Assembly (NCBI RefSeq): GCF_025567305.1
Contig: NZ_JAOQJP010000001.1
Location: forward strand, 1 to 64,000
Direction: 5' to 3'
Length of the DNA stretch: 64,000 bases
Origin: Lentihominibacter butyricus
GTDB lineage: Bacteria; Bacillota; Clostridia; Peptostreptococcales; Anaerovoracaceae
Shown: positions 16,603 through 29,071 of the stretch, piece after piece
Layout: every line of letters begins with the position of its first letter
Numbering within the stretch: the stretch's first letter is position 1
Program-made: the position numbers and the translations under genes
Notes under the pieces: model-generated
Databases searched by the model: none
What the model saw: only the letters and a program-made list of their open reading frames with translations
What the model was told of the DNA's origin: nothing

Positions 16603-16879
16603 AAAAAAGCTCGCCAAGAGCGAGCGAGATCGAAAGATCGAGAACATTGAAAACTTCATAGTGTAGAAATTTAAGTCGAAAAAACAGCAATAAGCTGAAA
16701 GATTTAAAAGAGAAACTATACACAACCAGAGAATGGTAAAAGTAAAGTTTCCGGCAATTTCTAAAAGACAATGATTCGGATAAGAAAGAATCGAGTAGCG
16801 AAAAGCAAAAGCTAAGCGTTAAAGAGTTAGAAATTCAAACGATTTAAACTCTTCTGTAGAGGAAGAGATTAGATACCAT

Positions 16880-18400
<1,521 letters not shown>

Positions 18401-18433
18401 AGACGAAAGTTTCTGCACTATGAGTTTNTTTAT

Positions 18434-18509
18434 GGGGAATTAGCTCAGCTGGGAGAGCACCTGCCTTGCACGCAGGGGGTCAAGGGTTCGAATCCCTTAT
18501 TCTCCACCA
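18434..18509 (+). tRNA. tRNA-Ala (TGC) in the 16S-23S spacer
   Basis: 76 nt including encoded CCA. The acceptor arm GGGGAAT pairs with ATTCTCC (one G-U pair). The anticodon stem CCTGC/GCAGG holds the loop CTTGCAC with anticodon TGC. The T loop is GGTTCGAATCC. An undetermined base (N) lies just upstream at 18427. Confidence 0.97.
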
Positions 18510-18760
18510 GAATCTCGAAGGAGAGATTTAAGAGCACATTGAAAACTGAATAAAATTTGTGTAAAGCAAAAAAATCGAAAACGAATCGAGTATTAGAAGT
18601 TAGAAACGGAAAAGTTTAGAACGGACTAAGCAAGTTTTTCTAAAGCTTGTAAGGGTAATACTGCGATTCACCGAGAAACCAGAAAAGAGTAAAAACACTA
18701 GAGTAAATTAACAGATAGTGAAGAGAAAGACCTGGTAACGCTATACCAGGCGAACTTGAA

Positions 18761-21652
<2,892 letters not shown>

Positions 21653-21716
21653 AGGTTTCAAGGAAGGAAAAGGCGATACACAAAGGTTATTCAGTTTTGA
21701 GTGTGCGAAGCACGCT

Positions 21717-21836
21717 TGATGCGGTGATGATAGCGAGGAGGATACACCTGTTCCCATACCGAACACAGAAGTTAAGCTCCTTAGCGCTGATGATACTTGG
21801 CGGGAGACCGCCTGGGAAAGTAGGACGTTGCCGTTT
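21717..21836 (+). rRNA. 5S ribosomal RNA
   Basis: Contains the 5S core CCCATACCGAACACAGAAGT and the 3' segment GGGAAAGTAGGACG. Ends are estimated from the helix I pairing region. Confidence 0.88.
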
Positions 21837-21845
21837 TGGTTAAAA

Positions 21846-21877
21846 AAGAAGTTCACGAAAGTGAGCTTCTTTTTTTA
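21846..21877 (+). terminator. Terminator of the rRNA operon
   Basis: Stem AGAAGTTCAC / GTGAGCTTCT around a GAAA tetraloop, followed by seven T residues. Confidence 0.92.
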
Positions 21878-22011
21878 GCGCAGCGTACCAAAAGGGACAG
21901 CGGAGCCGAAGCAGGAGGAAGGAGGAAGGAACGTAGTGAGTGTTGTATGGGAACTTCCGCCAAATCGTAGTTTAGAATAGGTCTCAAAAGTAGAGATGTT
22001 TTACTGTAAAA

Positions 22012-22051
22012 CAAAAGCACCGGACAGCATATAAGCTTTTCGGTGCTTTTG
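22012..22051 (-). terminator. Terminator of hbd
   Basis: Perfect 11-bp inverted repeat CAAAAGCACCG / CGGTGCTTTTG. On the minus strand it is followed by further T residues, and it lies 35 bp beyond the hbd stop. Confidence 0.85.
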
Positions 22052-22085
22052 AATATATCAGTATACTGATGAGAGTATGATGAGT

Positions 22086-22976
22086 TTACCGGAGAAGGCA
22101 CTCATTAGGAGTTTTACTGCCATCTTCATGATAAACATAGAATCCTGCGCCTGATTTCTTGCCGAGGAATCCGGAGTCGACCATTCTTTTAAGAGAAACG
22201 GCAGGTCTGTACTTAGGGTCACCGATTTCTTCGTGAAGTACTTCCATAACGGCAAGTTCAACGTCGATACCGATCATGTCCATAAGTTCCAGAGGACCCA
22301 TTGGGTGATGGAGGCCGAGTTTAACGCCTCTGTCGATTTCTTCGATCGAACCGATTTTTCTTTCAACGAGGATACATGCCTCGTTGAGCATAGGTATTAG
22401 CATGCGGTTTACAATGAATCCGGGTTCATCGTGAGAAATGATGCATGACTTACCCATGAACTCGCCAAGCTCTCTTGCTTTTGCAAGAGTATCTTCACCT
22501 GTCTTATAGCCTGTAACGATTTCCATAAGCGGCATCTTTGGAACAGGTGAGAAGAAGTGCATTCCGACGAATCTTTCAGGTCTTGAGAAGACATGAGCCA
22601 GAGCAGTGATAGATATCGACGAAGTATTACTTGCGACGATCGCATCCTCGCGTGCATACTTTTCGAGCTCTTTCATGATGCTGACCTTGATGTCCTTGTT
22701 CTCAGCTACTGCCTCGATGATTACATCAGCTTCCTTGCAGTCTGAGATGTCAGTAGTTGTTGTGATGCGTGCGATAGCATCTTTGGCTTCCTGTTCGCTT
22801 AGCTTGCCTTTTGCGACAGATTTCTGAAGGCTGGAACTGATTCCGTTAAGGCTTTTTTCGAGCTGCTTTTCAGAAATATCATAAGCAGTGACATAAAGTC
22901 CTTTGCTGGCAGCATTTTCTACAATACCTGAGCCCATGAAACCGGCTCCGACAACAAATACTTTGCTAATATTCAT
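22086..22976 (-). CDS. hbd: 3-hydroxybutyryl-CoA dehydrogenase
   Basis: Converts acetoacetyl-CoA and 3-hydroxybutyryl-CoA with NAD(P)H. The N-terminal Rossmann motif is VVGAGFMGSG, followed by an Asp at the end of the second strand (AYDIS). The catalytic Ser/Asn region is ASNTSSIS, and the catalytic His is in GMHFFSPVP. The C-terminal helical domain includes DEPGFIVNRML and HPMGPLELMD. 296 residues is slightly longer than the 282 usual for clostridial Hbd. AAGGGG lies upstream of ATG 22976. Together with bcd-etfBA at 54.6 kb it supplies two steps of the butyryl-CoA pathway, although the genes are unlinked. Confidence 0.93.
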   Translation of the reverse strand: MNISKVFVVGAGFMGSGIVENAASKGLYVTAYDISEKQLEKSLNGISSSLQKSVAKGKLSEQEAKDAIARITTTTDISDCKEADVIIEAVAENKDIKVSIMKELEKYAREDAIVASNTSSISITALAHVFSRPERFVGMHFFSPVPKMPLMEIVTGYKTGEDTLAKARELGEFMGKSCIISHDEPGFIVNRMLIPMLNEACILVERKIGSIEEIDRGVKLGLHHPMGPLELMDMIGIDVELAVMEVLHEEIGDPKYRPAVSLKRMVDSGFLGKKSGAGFYVYHEDGSKTPNECLLR

Positions 22977-23339
22977 TTTTCGTTAGTCCCCTTTCTGTGA
23001 TCTTGAATTGTGCGGGTAAACGGTCGTAAGAGCTGTGGACAGTACCCTTCGACCTTTATAATAACTTCAACATACGGATTGTACTCTATTAAAAACAGTT
23101 TTGCAATAGGGAATGGATTAGACCTAAAATTCAAAATAATTCAAACTCAGGTATTTTTCTGATCACATTGCAGTAAGCGCACTGCAGGCTCTTTTCATAT
23201 ACCGTTTTTATGTTGCCGGCACACAATTTTTTATGCAGTTTTCATCATTTTTATATTGATCATTAAGGAAATCTTAAAGTGTTTAAGTATTTTTTCTAAA
23301 TGAATTTCATGGCATAATAATGAAGGAGGTTGATAGAAG
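22977..23339. other. Divergent intergenic region between hbd and the response-regulator gene
   Basis: Holds the hbd promoter on the minus strand. The half nearer the response regulator is A+T-rich and contains a CTGCAGG/GCAGT-type hairpin near 23190. GGAGG lies just upstream of ATG 23340. I see no gene in it. Confidence 0.6.
23078..23106 (-). promoter_or_regulatory. hbd promoter
   Basis: On the minus strand: TTGCAA (23106-23101), 17-nt spacer, TACAAT (23083-23078), giving a leader of about 95 nt. Confidence 0.7.
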
Positions 23340-24023
23340 ATGTACAACATATTGATATGTGATGATGAAAAAGATATTGTTTCGGCGCTGAAAATATATC
23401 TTTCGGGAAATGACTATAATCTGTACGAGGCATATAACGGCAGAGAGGCTATTAAGCTCATAGGTGAGAATGACATCCATCTTGTTCTTCTGGACATAAT
23501 GATGCCTGAAATGGACGGGATACAGGTGCTTACAGAGATGAGGAAGACTTGCAATATCCCTGTCATTTTCCTTACAGCAAAAAGTGAAGATACAGACAAG
23601 ATACTTGGTCTGAATATAGGTGCGGATGATTATATCACCAAGCCGTTCAATCCTGTAGAGCTGCTGGCAAGAGTAAAGTCTCAGCTGAGACGGTATATGG
23701 AGCTTGGAGCAGCACCGGAGAAAAACGACATACTCAAGGCGGGCGATATAGAGATGGATGACGATGCAAAGGCCGTGTATTTCATGGGAAATCTGGTAAG
23801 ACTGACCCCGAAGGAATACGGTATCCTCAAACTGCTGATGGAAGGCAGGGGCAAGGTTTTTTCTCCAAAGGAAATATACAGAAACGTATGGCATGAGGAT
23901 GCATTCGGAACCGACGGCACGGTAGCTGTACATATAAGACATCTTCGTGAAAAACTTGAAATAGATCCGGAGAAACCCAGACATATAAAAGTGGTGTGGG
24001 GACAGGGGTATAAAATAGAATAA
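23340..24023 (+). CDS. OmpR-family response regulator
   Basis: 227 residues. The receiver has the acidic pair in ICDDEKD, phospho-acceptor Asp in LVLLDIMMP, conserved Thr in FLTAKSED and Lys in ITKPFNP. The C-terminal winged helix includes RLTPKEYGILKLL and VAVHIRHLREKLE. GGAGG precedes ATG 23340. It is followed 21 nt later by its kinase. The domain layout is like VanR/YclJ-type regulators; the target genes are unknown, with the downstream small membrane protein/XRE pair as candidates. Confidence 0.92.
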   Translation: MYNILICDDEKDIVSALKIYLSGNDYNLYEAYNGREAIKLIGENDIHLVLLDIMMPEMDGIQVLTEMRKTCNIPVIFLTAKSEDTDKILGLNIGADDYITKPFNPVELLARVKSQLRRYMELGAAPEKNDILKAGDIEMDDDAKAVYFMGNLVRLTPKEYGILKLLMEGRGKVFSPKEIYRNVWHEDAFGTDGTVAVHIRHLREKLEIDPEKPRHIKVVWGQGYKIE

Positions 24024-24044
24024 AGTCGGAAACGGGAGGCATAG

Positions 24045-25976
24045 ATGAAAAGATTCAGTGAAAGCTTTGCAGCTAAATTAGTATTGTATTTGATCCTGCT
24101 GTTTTGTGTGACAGCATCTGCGATGGCAGGAGTGTGCGTTGCTGTAAATGTAGGGCATAACTGGTATTCCCTGAGCAGTAAGGATGTCAAAAAGGAAATA
24201 TATGAAAGCACCGCCGAGAATGCGGGAGATTCCCTGATCCAGATGTATTATGAGAACCTGGATTATGACGGCAATGTCGAGTCGTATTTTGATACTTTGA
24301 CTCTTATAGACGGAGAAGGTTCGTCGACGCAGTTCGGTTACGGTATCTACGTGGCAGAAAGCACGTCCGATACGGAATGGAGAACAGTCAAAGAAGTCAA
24401 TGCAGGCCTTAAAGAGGATGAAAGTACATATGTGTATAATTACCATAATGACAGCGGACTGAAGATAGATATATTTCTCGGGGATCTTGACGGCGGTGAT
24501 ATTCCGGGAAGTGTAAAGGGCACGTATGATTTCTATAAAAATGTATATGACAGCAGAGGTGCTGCGGCAGCAGTGACGGCGATAGGGATCTTCTGCTCCA
24601 TAGTGTTTATGGTGATCCTGGTATGTATTACAGGAATCGACAGGGAAAAGGAGTCGCTGATAAAGAAGCTGCCTGTGGATCTTCTGGTGACGATAAGTCT
24701 TATCATATTCGCGGGAGCTGTTCAATGGATGTACGACATCAGGCTGTCGGGATACAACTATCTGGAGCTGCTGTTTTCTGTAGGCGTCATGGCGCTGATA
24801 CTGGCAGTGATCGCTTCTGCGGTGATACTGGTCTTTACAGTACAGGTAAAAGCCGGTACGTGGGTCAGGAGCACGATCATATATAAAGTTGCAGTGCTGA
24901 TGATCAGGCTGCTGAAGGTAATGTGCAGGTTTTTCATAAATGCCTTCAGAGATGTCAGCCTCGTATGGAAGACCGGCATAGCGGTGGCGACAGGTCTGTT
25001 CATAAACCTGATCCTGATGATCATGGCGATAAACAGTTACGGAGCAGGTGGAGGAGTGATGTTCCTGTGGTTCCTGGGAGCTGCATTGACAGCTTCAATG
25101 ATAATATATATATCAGCGTGTCTGAAACGACTGCTGCTGGGAGGAAGCCATATAGCGGAAGGCGATCTCGACTACAGGATAGATACCAAGGGAATGTTTC
25201 TTGATCTGAAAAAACATGCGGACGATCTCAACGACATACGCAGCGGGATCTCAAAAGCTGTCGAGGAAAAGCTCAGGAGCGAGAGATTCAAGACTGAGCT
25301 GATAACGAATGTTTCGCACGATATAAAAACCCCTATCACTTCGATAATCAACTATGTGGACTTTTTGAAAAAAGAAGACATACAGAATGAAAAGGCAAAG
25401 GAGTATATAGAGGTCCTAGACAGACAGTCGCAGCGTATGAAGAAGCTCACGGAGGATCTGGTCGAGGCATCAAAAGCAGCGACAGGCAATGTAAAGATCG
25501 AGCTCGAGCCGTGCGATGCGCAGGTCATGATGATGCAGGTAACGGGCGAGTATCAGGAAAGGGCTGAGCGTGAGGATCTGGAGATAATTTCATCCATGCC
25601 GTCTGACAATATCAGGATAATGGCAGACGGGCAGAGCCTGTGGAGAGTGTTCAACAATCTGTTCAGCAACATATGCAAGTATTCTCAGCCGGGTACACGT
25701 GTATATCAGATCCTCGAGGAAAAAGACGGGAAGGCGGTGATCACTTACAAGAACATATCAAAATATGAGCTCAATATTTCGAGCGAAGAGCTGACGGAGC
25801 GCTTTGTAAGAGGAGACAGTTCGAGACATACTGAAGGAAGCGGCCTGGGTCTTTCCATAGCCAGAAACCTGATAGAACTGCAGGGAGGACGTTTCAATAT
25901 ATTCATTGACGGCGATCTCTTCAAGGTGGTGATCGAATTCGACATACTTGAATCATATATAAATGATAAAATGTAA
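24045..25976 (+). CDS. Sensor histidine kinase with a polytopic membrane domain
   Basis: 643 residues, larger than a standard two-helix kinase. An N-terminal helix (about 10-32) and an extracytoplasmic domain of about 140 residues come first. Five further hydrophobic segments follow to about residue 360, then a HAMP-like linker. The phospho-acceptor His is in NVSHDIKTPITS. The catalytic domain has N-box NNLFSNICKYS and G2 GSGLGLSIARNL; the G1 region is weak. The signal is unknown, and the extra membrane helices suggest sensing of a membrane-associated cue. Paired with the regulator upstream. Confidence 0.9.
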   Translation: MKRFSESFAAKLVLYLILLFCVTASAMAGVCVAVNVGHNWYSLSSKDVKKEIYESTAENAGDSLIQMYYENLDYDGNVESYFDTLTLIDGEGSSTQFGYGIYVAESTSDTEWRTVKEVNAGLKEDESTYVYNYHNDSGLKIDIFLGDLDGGDIPGSVKGTYDFYKNVYDSRGAAAAVTAIGIFCSIVFMVILVCITGIDREKESLIKKLPVDLLVTISLIIFAGAVQWMYDIRLSGYNYLELLFSVGVMALILAVIASAVILVFTVQVKAGTWVRSTIIYKVAVLMIRLLKVMCRFFINAFRDVSLVWKTGIAVATGLFINLILMIMAINSYGAGGGVMFLWFLGAALTASMIIYISACLKRLLLGGSHIAEGDLDYRIDTKGMFLDLKKHADDLNDIRSGISKAVEEKLRSERFKTELITNVSHDIKTPITSIINYVDFLKKEDIQNEKAKEYIEVLDRQSQRMKKLTEDLVEASKAATGNVKIELEPCDAQVMMMQVTGEYQERAEREDLEIISSMPSDNIRIMADGQSLWRVFNNLFSNICKYSQPGTRVYQILEEKDGKAVITYKNISKYELNISSEELTERFVRGDSSRHTEGSGLGLSIARNLIELQGGRFNIFIDGDLFKVVIEFDILESYINDKM

Positions 25977-25983
25977 AATATAC

Positions 25984-26012
25984 TTGACATAAAGTATGTA
26001 ATAGTATATATT
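25984..26012 (+). promoter_or_regulatory. Promoter of the membrane-protein/XRE-regulator pair
   Basis: Consensus TTGACA (25984-25989), 17-nt spacer, TATATT (26007-26012). It lies immediately after the kinase stop, so the pair can be expressed independently of the two-component operon. Confidence 0.75.
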
Positions 26013-26035
26013 GATCTCGAAGGGAGATGATATAT

Positions 26036-26539
26036 ATGAACGCAGAGTATATTATAGGACTGATAGCAGGGATCGCAGCCGGGCTGATAATTTTCGCTGT
26101 TGCAGTGAGGTGCTGCAGGGACAAAGGACAGTACCGCTCTAAATACGATGAACGTCAGAAGATCGCGATGGGAAAAGCCTATCGAGAGGGGTTCTGGACG
26201 CTGCTGATCGCAGGTGTGATCGCGACACAGCTGACACGTATAGATGCTCTTCAGGAATATGCTGTGATGATATTTTCGATTGCAGGCTTCATAGGGCTGG
26301 AAGTATATGTAGTGGGATGCATAATGAGGGATGCCTATATGGGGCTGAACGACAAACCTAAGAGATGGCTGACAGTTCTGTCTGCCATTGCGGTATTCAA
26401 CTGGGGGATAGCGCTGTTCAACACGCTTTCGGGTGCAGGTCTGGCTGCCGTATGGGCCAATATCATGGCAGGAGCGTTCGTGGTGATAGCACTGATAGCT
26501 TATGTCATAAGGCAGCAGATGATAAAGAACGAAGACTAA
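26036..26539 (+). CDS. Small membrane protein of unknown function, paired with an XRE regulator
   Basis: About 167 residues with four predicted transmembrane helices: GLIAGIAAGLIIFAVAV; FWTLLIAGVIATQL with the following segment; VMIFSIAGFIGLEVYV; and a C-terminal helical pair. A basic linker containing KYDERQKIAMGKAYREG follows the first helix; this DERQ-type motif is found in membrane proteins encoded next to small XRE regulators. ATG 26036 fits the AAGGGAG box better than ATG 26027. I do not recognise a biochemical role. The regulator gene starts 25 nt downstream. Confidence 0.75.
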   Translation: MNAEYIIGLIAGIAAGLIIFAVAVRCCRDKGQYRSKYDERQKIAMGKAYREGFWTLLIAGVIATQLTRIDALQEYAVMIFSIAGFIGLEVYVVGCIMRDAYMGLNDKPKRWLTVLSAIAVFNWGIALFNTLSGAGLAAVWANIMAGAFVVIALIAYVIRQQMIKNED

Positions 26540-26564
26540 AAGGCTGAAAAGGGTGGTACATTAT

Positions 26565-26759
26565 ATGAAAAATCTGAAGCTCAAGGCTGCGAGGGCGGCA
26601 AAGGATCTTTCACAGCAGGCTCTTGCCGACATAGTCGGAGTTTCGAGGCAGACTGTGAACGCTATAGAAAAAGGGGACTATAATCCATCTATAAAGCTTT
26701 GCATCTCTATATGCAAGGCGCTTGACAGGACGCTTGACGAATTGTTCTGGGAAGAATGA
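26565..26759 (+). CDS. Small XRE-family transcriptional regulator
   Basis: About 64 residues, essentially one helix-turn-helix domain: LKAARAAKDLSQQALADIVG, SRQTVNAIEKGDYNPSIKLC, then DRTLDELFWEE. This resembles the YozG/YvaO-type stand-alone regulators. ATG 26565 has AGGGTGG about 8 nt upstream; the upstream in-frame GTG 26553 overlaps that box. It probably controls its own promoter at 25984, which is an inference from arrangement. Confidence 0.87.
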   Translation: MKNLKLKAARAAKDLSQQALADIVGVSRQTVNAIEKGDYNPSIKLCISICKALDRTLDELFWEE

Positions 26760-26799
26760 CATGCAAAGTCTCAGATATCGATGATGACCTCGTCTTTAG

Positions 26800-26818
26800 T
26801 GCAGCCGGCAGGGCTGCA
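26800..26818 (+). terminator. Hairpin after the XRE gene, possible terminator
   Basis: TGCAGCC / GGCTGCA around GGCAG. The T run is short and displaced (GGGGTTTTG about 15 nt on), so termination is uncertain. Confidence 0.4.
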
Positions 26819-26936
26819 TGTGAAGGCGGGGTTTTGTCGTTGTATGCAAAATGGCAGGCTGATTGTATCATGTTTTTCTGTGTAAAGTCGCAGGCTTCGT
26901 TAAAATCGAAAATTATATATGCACTACCCGGTTTTG

Positions 26937-26945
26937 TGGTATAAT
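26937..26945 (+). promoter_or_regulatory. Extended -10 promoter of the 27047-29068 housekeeping operon
   Basis: TGGTATAAT, a perfect extended -10 element, about 100 nt upstream of the first gene. The -35 region is poor, as allowed for extended -10 promoters. Confidence 0.6.
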
Positions 26946-27046
26946 GGACACACTGGTCAGAAAACGCTGCGGTGAGAGCCAGTGATACAGTAAAATTCAG
27001 CGGCGGAGCGATATTGAAGAAGCAAGATGATTAAGAGGTCGGATCT

Positions 27047-27613
27047 ATGGGATTTTTAAAGTTTGTATTCGTGCTGCTTCTGGTTGTGCCTGTAGCGGTA
27101 CTGATGCTTTACTTTGTGAGCAACCTTAGCGATAAGATGAAAATATCGATAAAAAATCAGAAGAATAACGACAGCTCTGCGGACAGGAAAGTGCAGGAAA
27201 GCGCATCTGCAGAGAAAAAAGCAAAGTCACGCGGCAGTTTTACACGCAGGAAAAAGAACGGAAGAGAAAAAAGCTCTGACGTGCAAAAACGGCCTGAAAA
27301 AGATGGTGGAAAAGGCAGCTCGCCTGAGCGAAGAGAGCGTGAGCATGACGTATACGGATCCTCAGGAACATCGGCGGGCAGAGATTATCTCAAGGATACG
27401 CCGTATTACCGCAAAAAACAGGAAATGAAAGCTGCTCAGGGCGGCAGAGCAGAACGCAGCAGTTTTTCAGGAGCTCCAGCATCACCGGGAAGACATGCGG
27501 AGAGTTATTCTGATCGCGGACACAATGAAGACAGCAGTCATAAAGGCATGAGCAAGAGGCAGAGAAGAAAAGCAAGAAAAAGTAAGAAGAAAGTCAGAGA
27601 ATCACAGAAATGA
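27047..27613 (+). CDS. Membrane-anchored, highly basic low-complexity protein
   Basis: 188 residues. A single N-terminal helix (about 4-26, FLKFVFVLLLVVPVAVLMLYFV) is followed by a hydrophilic tail rich in Lys, Arg, Ser and Gly, ending in a very basic cluster (GMSKRQRRKARKSKKKVRE). The tail is predicted to be disordered and cytoplasmic if the positive-inside rule holds. The gene overlaps tmk by ATGA, implying translational coupling. I do not recognise a family. A nucleic-acid or membrane tethering role is possible but unproven. Confidence 0.7.
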   Translation: MGFLKFVFVLLLVVPVAVLMLYFVSNLSDKMKISIKNQKNNDSSADRKVQESASAEKKAKSRGSFTRRKKNGREKSSDVQKRPEKDGGKGSSPERREREHDVYGSSGTSAGRDYLKDTPYYRKKQEMKAAQGGRAERSSFSGAPASPGRHAESYSDRGHNEDSSHKGMSKRQRRKARKSKKKVRESQK

Positions 27614-28254
27614 GAAAAGGCTATTTTATATCTTTTGAAGGAGTGGACGGCTCCGGCAAATCGACGCAGATAAAGAAACTGTATGAGTTTTTTACAGCGA
27701 AAGGATACGAAGTCGTTCTTACCAGAGAGCCGGGAGGCACGGATATAGGAGAGAAGATAAGAGAGATAATACTGGACAAGTCCAATGTGGATATGGCGTA
27801 TATGACGGAGGCTCTGCTGTATGCGGCATCGCGCGCGCAGCATGTCACCGAGGTCATAGCTCCGGCTGTTGAAGCGGGGAAGATCGTGATATGCGACAGA
27901 TTCGTAGATTCGAGTATCGCATATCAGGGATGCGGCAGGCAGCTGGGAGATTGCGTGGAGATCATAAACAGGTGTGCCGTAAACGGATGTATGCCGGATA
28001 TCACATTCCTGATGAAGGTCAGACCGGATGTGAGCAGCAGCCGCATGAAGGACCGTGAGCTCGACAGGATAGAGATGGAAAACATGGAATTTTACAAAAG
28101 GGTTTCCAAAGGGTATGAGAAGCTTGAAAAGGAATTTCCTGAAAGAATAATAGGAATAGATGCTGACGGCACGATAGAGGATATCGAAAGATTGATCCTG
28201 GTTCATATGGAAAATCTGATGAATACAGGGCAGCGGGAAGCCGGGACGGATTAA
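27610..28254 (+). CDS. tmk: Thymidylate kinase
   Basis: Phosphorylates dTMP to dTDP with ATP. The P-loop is FEGVDGSGKST, followed by LTREPGGTDIGE and the DRX motif CDRFVDSSIAYQG. 214 residues is normal. It overlaps the upstream gene by 4 nt and is followed 1 nt later by holB, the standard clostridial order tmk-holB-ricT. Confidence 0.95.
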   Translation: MRKGYFISFEGVDGSGKSTQIKKLYEFFTAKGYEVVLTREPGGTDIGEKIREIILDKSNVDMAYMTEALLYAASRAQHVTEVIAPAVEAGKIVICDRFVDSSIAYQGCGRQLGDCVEIINRCAVNGCMPDITFLMKVRPDVSSSRMKDRELDRIEMENMEFYKRVSKGYEKLEKEFPERIIGIDADGTIEDIERLILVHMENLMNTGQREAGTD

Positions 28255-28255
28255 A

Positions 28256-29068
28256 ATGCATTTTCAGAACTATGATGAGAACAAGAATTTAATAGACAGG
28301 CTGGACAATATAATAGAAAATGATATCGTATCACACGCATACATTTTTGAAGGCCCCGGATATGTAGACAAAAAATCGTTTGCAGACAGCTTTATAAAGG
28401 GCATACTATGTCCTGTCAACGATGGAGAGAACTGCGGCAGATGCGGCATATGCAGCAAGATCGATCACGGTAATCATGAGGATGTGATCGATATCGAGGC
28501 TTCAGGAAGCTCGATAAAGGATGCGGATATAGTCAGGATGCAGGAGAGCCTTAAAAGCAAGCCGTTTGGGGACAGGCATATCGTCGTGATAGAAAACAGC
28601 GATACGATGACTCTGCGAGCGCAGAACAGACTGCTGAAGACTCTGGAAGAGCCGCCGGGCAAAACGGTGATAATACTGCTGTCAGAAAATATGGAGAACC
28701 TGATACCGACGATACAGTCCAGATGCGTTAAATACAGGATAAACCATCCGGGGAACGACGGCTGCGGCTTTATGCTCGAGAAAGCAGAGAAGATAGCCGG
28801 GATGGCACTCGATCGTGAGCCTTTTTACAGGCTGAAGAAAGAAGTGGAGGATGTGCTCAAAGACAAAGAGGAGACAGCGGCGCTGCTCGACGGTCTTCAG
28901 ATAACGTTCCGTAATATGATCGTGAACAGAAACAAAGGCATATCCCTTTATAAGGATGAGGATATAATAAGAAACATACATGCTGCCGAAACTGCCCGCA
29001 GACGGATAAAAGAGGGTGTTTCACCGGCATATGCGATAAAGGATTTACTGATAAAAATCGGAGGATAG
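28256..29068 (+). CDS. holB: DNA polymerase III subunit delta'
   Basis: Clamp-loader subunit. SHAYIFEGPGY starts the AAA+ domain. A Zn-binding Cys cluster is formed by ILCPV and CGRCGICSKIDHGNHED. RAQNRLLKTLEEPPGKTVIILL and the QSRC arginine-finger motif (IPTIQSRCVKYRI) are conserved. The P-loop is degenerate (GPGYVDKKSF in place of GxxGxGKxx), consistent with delta' being the non-hydrolysing stator. 270 residues is a little short because the C-terminal collar domain is compact. It sits 1 nt after tmk. Confidence 0.9.
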   Translation: MHFQNYDENKNLIDRLDNIIENDIVSHAYIFEGPGYVDKKSFADSFIKGILCPVNDGENCGRCGICSKIDHGNHEDVIDIEASGSSIKDADIVRMQESLKSKPFGDRHIVVIENSDTMTLRAQNRLLKTLEEPPGKTVIILLSENMENLIPTIQSRCVKYRINHPGNDGCGFMLEKAEKIAGMALDREPFYRLKKEVEDVLKDKEETAALLDGLQITFRNMIVNRNKGISLYKDEDIIRNIHAAETARRRIKEGVSPAYAIKDLLIKIGG

Positions 29069-29071
29069 ATA

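Larger units (their letters stand above)
16361..16879. other. rRNA operon leader region
   Basis: 519 bp with no gene. It starts with a purine-rich stretch (16390-16480), then two tandem promoters. A leader with short hairpins follows (GCTCGC/GCGAGC and GATCGAAAGATC near 16608-16642), probably part of the antitermination and rRNA-processing leader. Frames in the purine-rich stretch are compositional. Confidence 0.75.

Noticed and set aside
16366..16725. Minus-strand frame of 119 codons in the rRNA leader
   Set aside because: It lies on the reverse of a purine-rich stretch and the promoters, has a composition-driven Phe/Ser/Leu-rich product, and no ribosome-binding site.
26756..26944. 62-codon frame after the XRE gene
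   Set aside because: It overlaps the XRE stop by ATGA, but it contains the hairpin at 26800-26818 and shows no protein-like pattern. It is more likely the 3' untranslated region.
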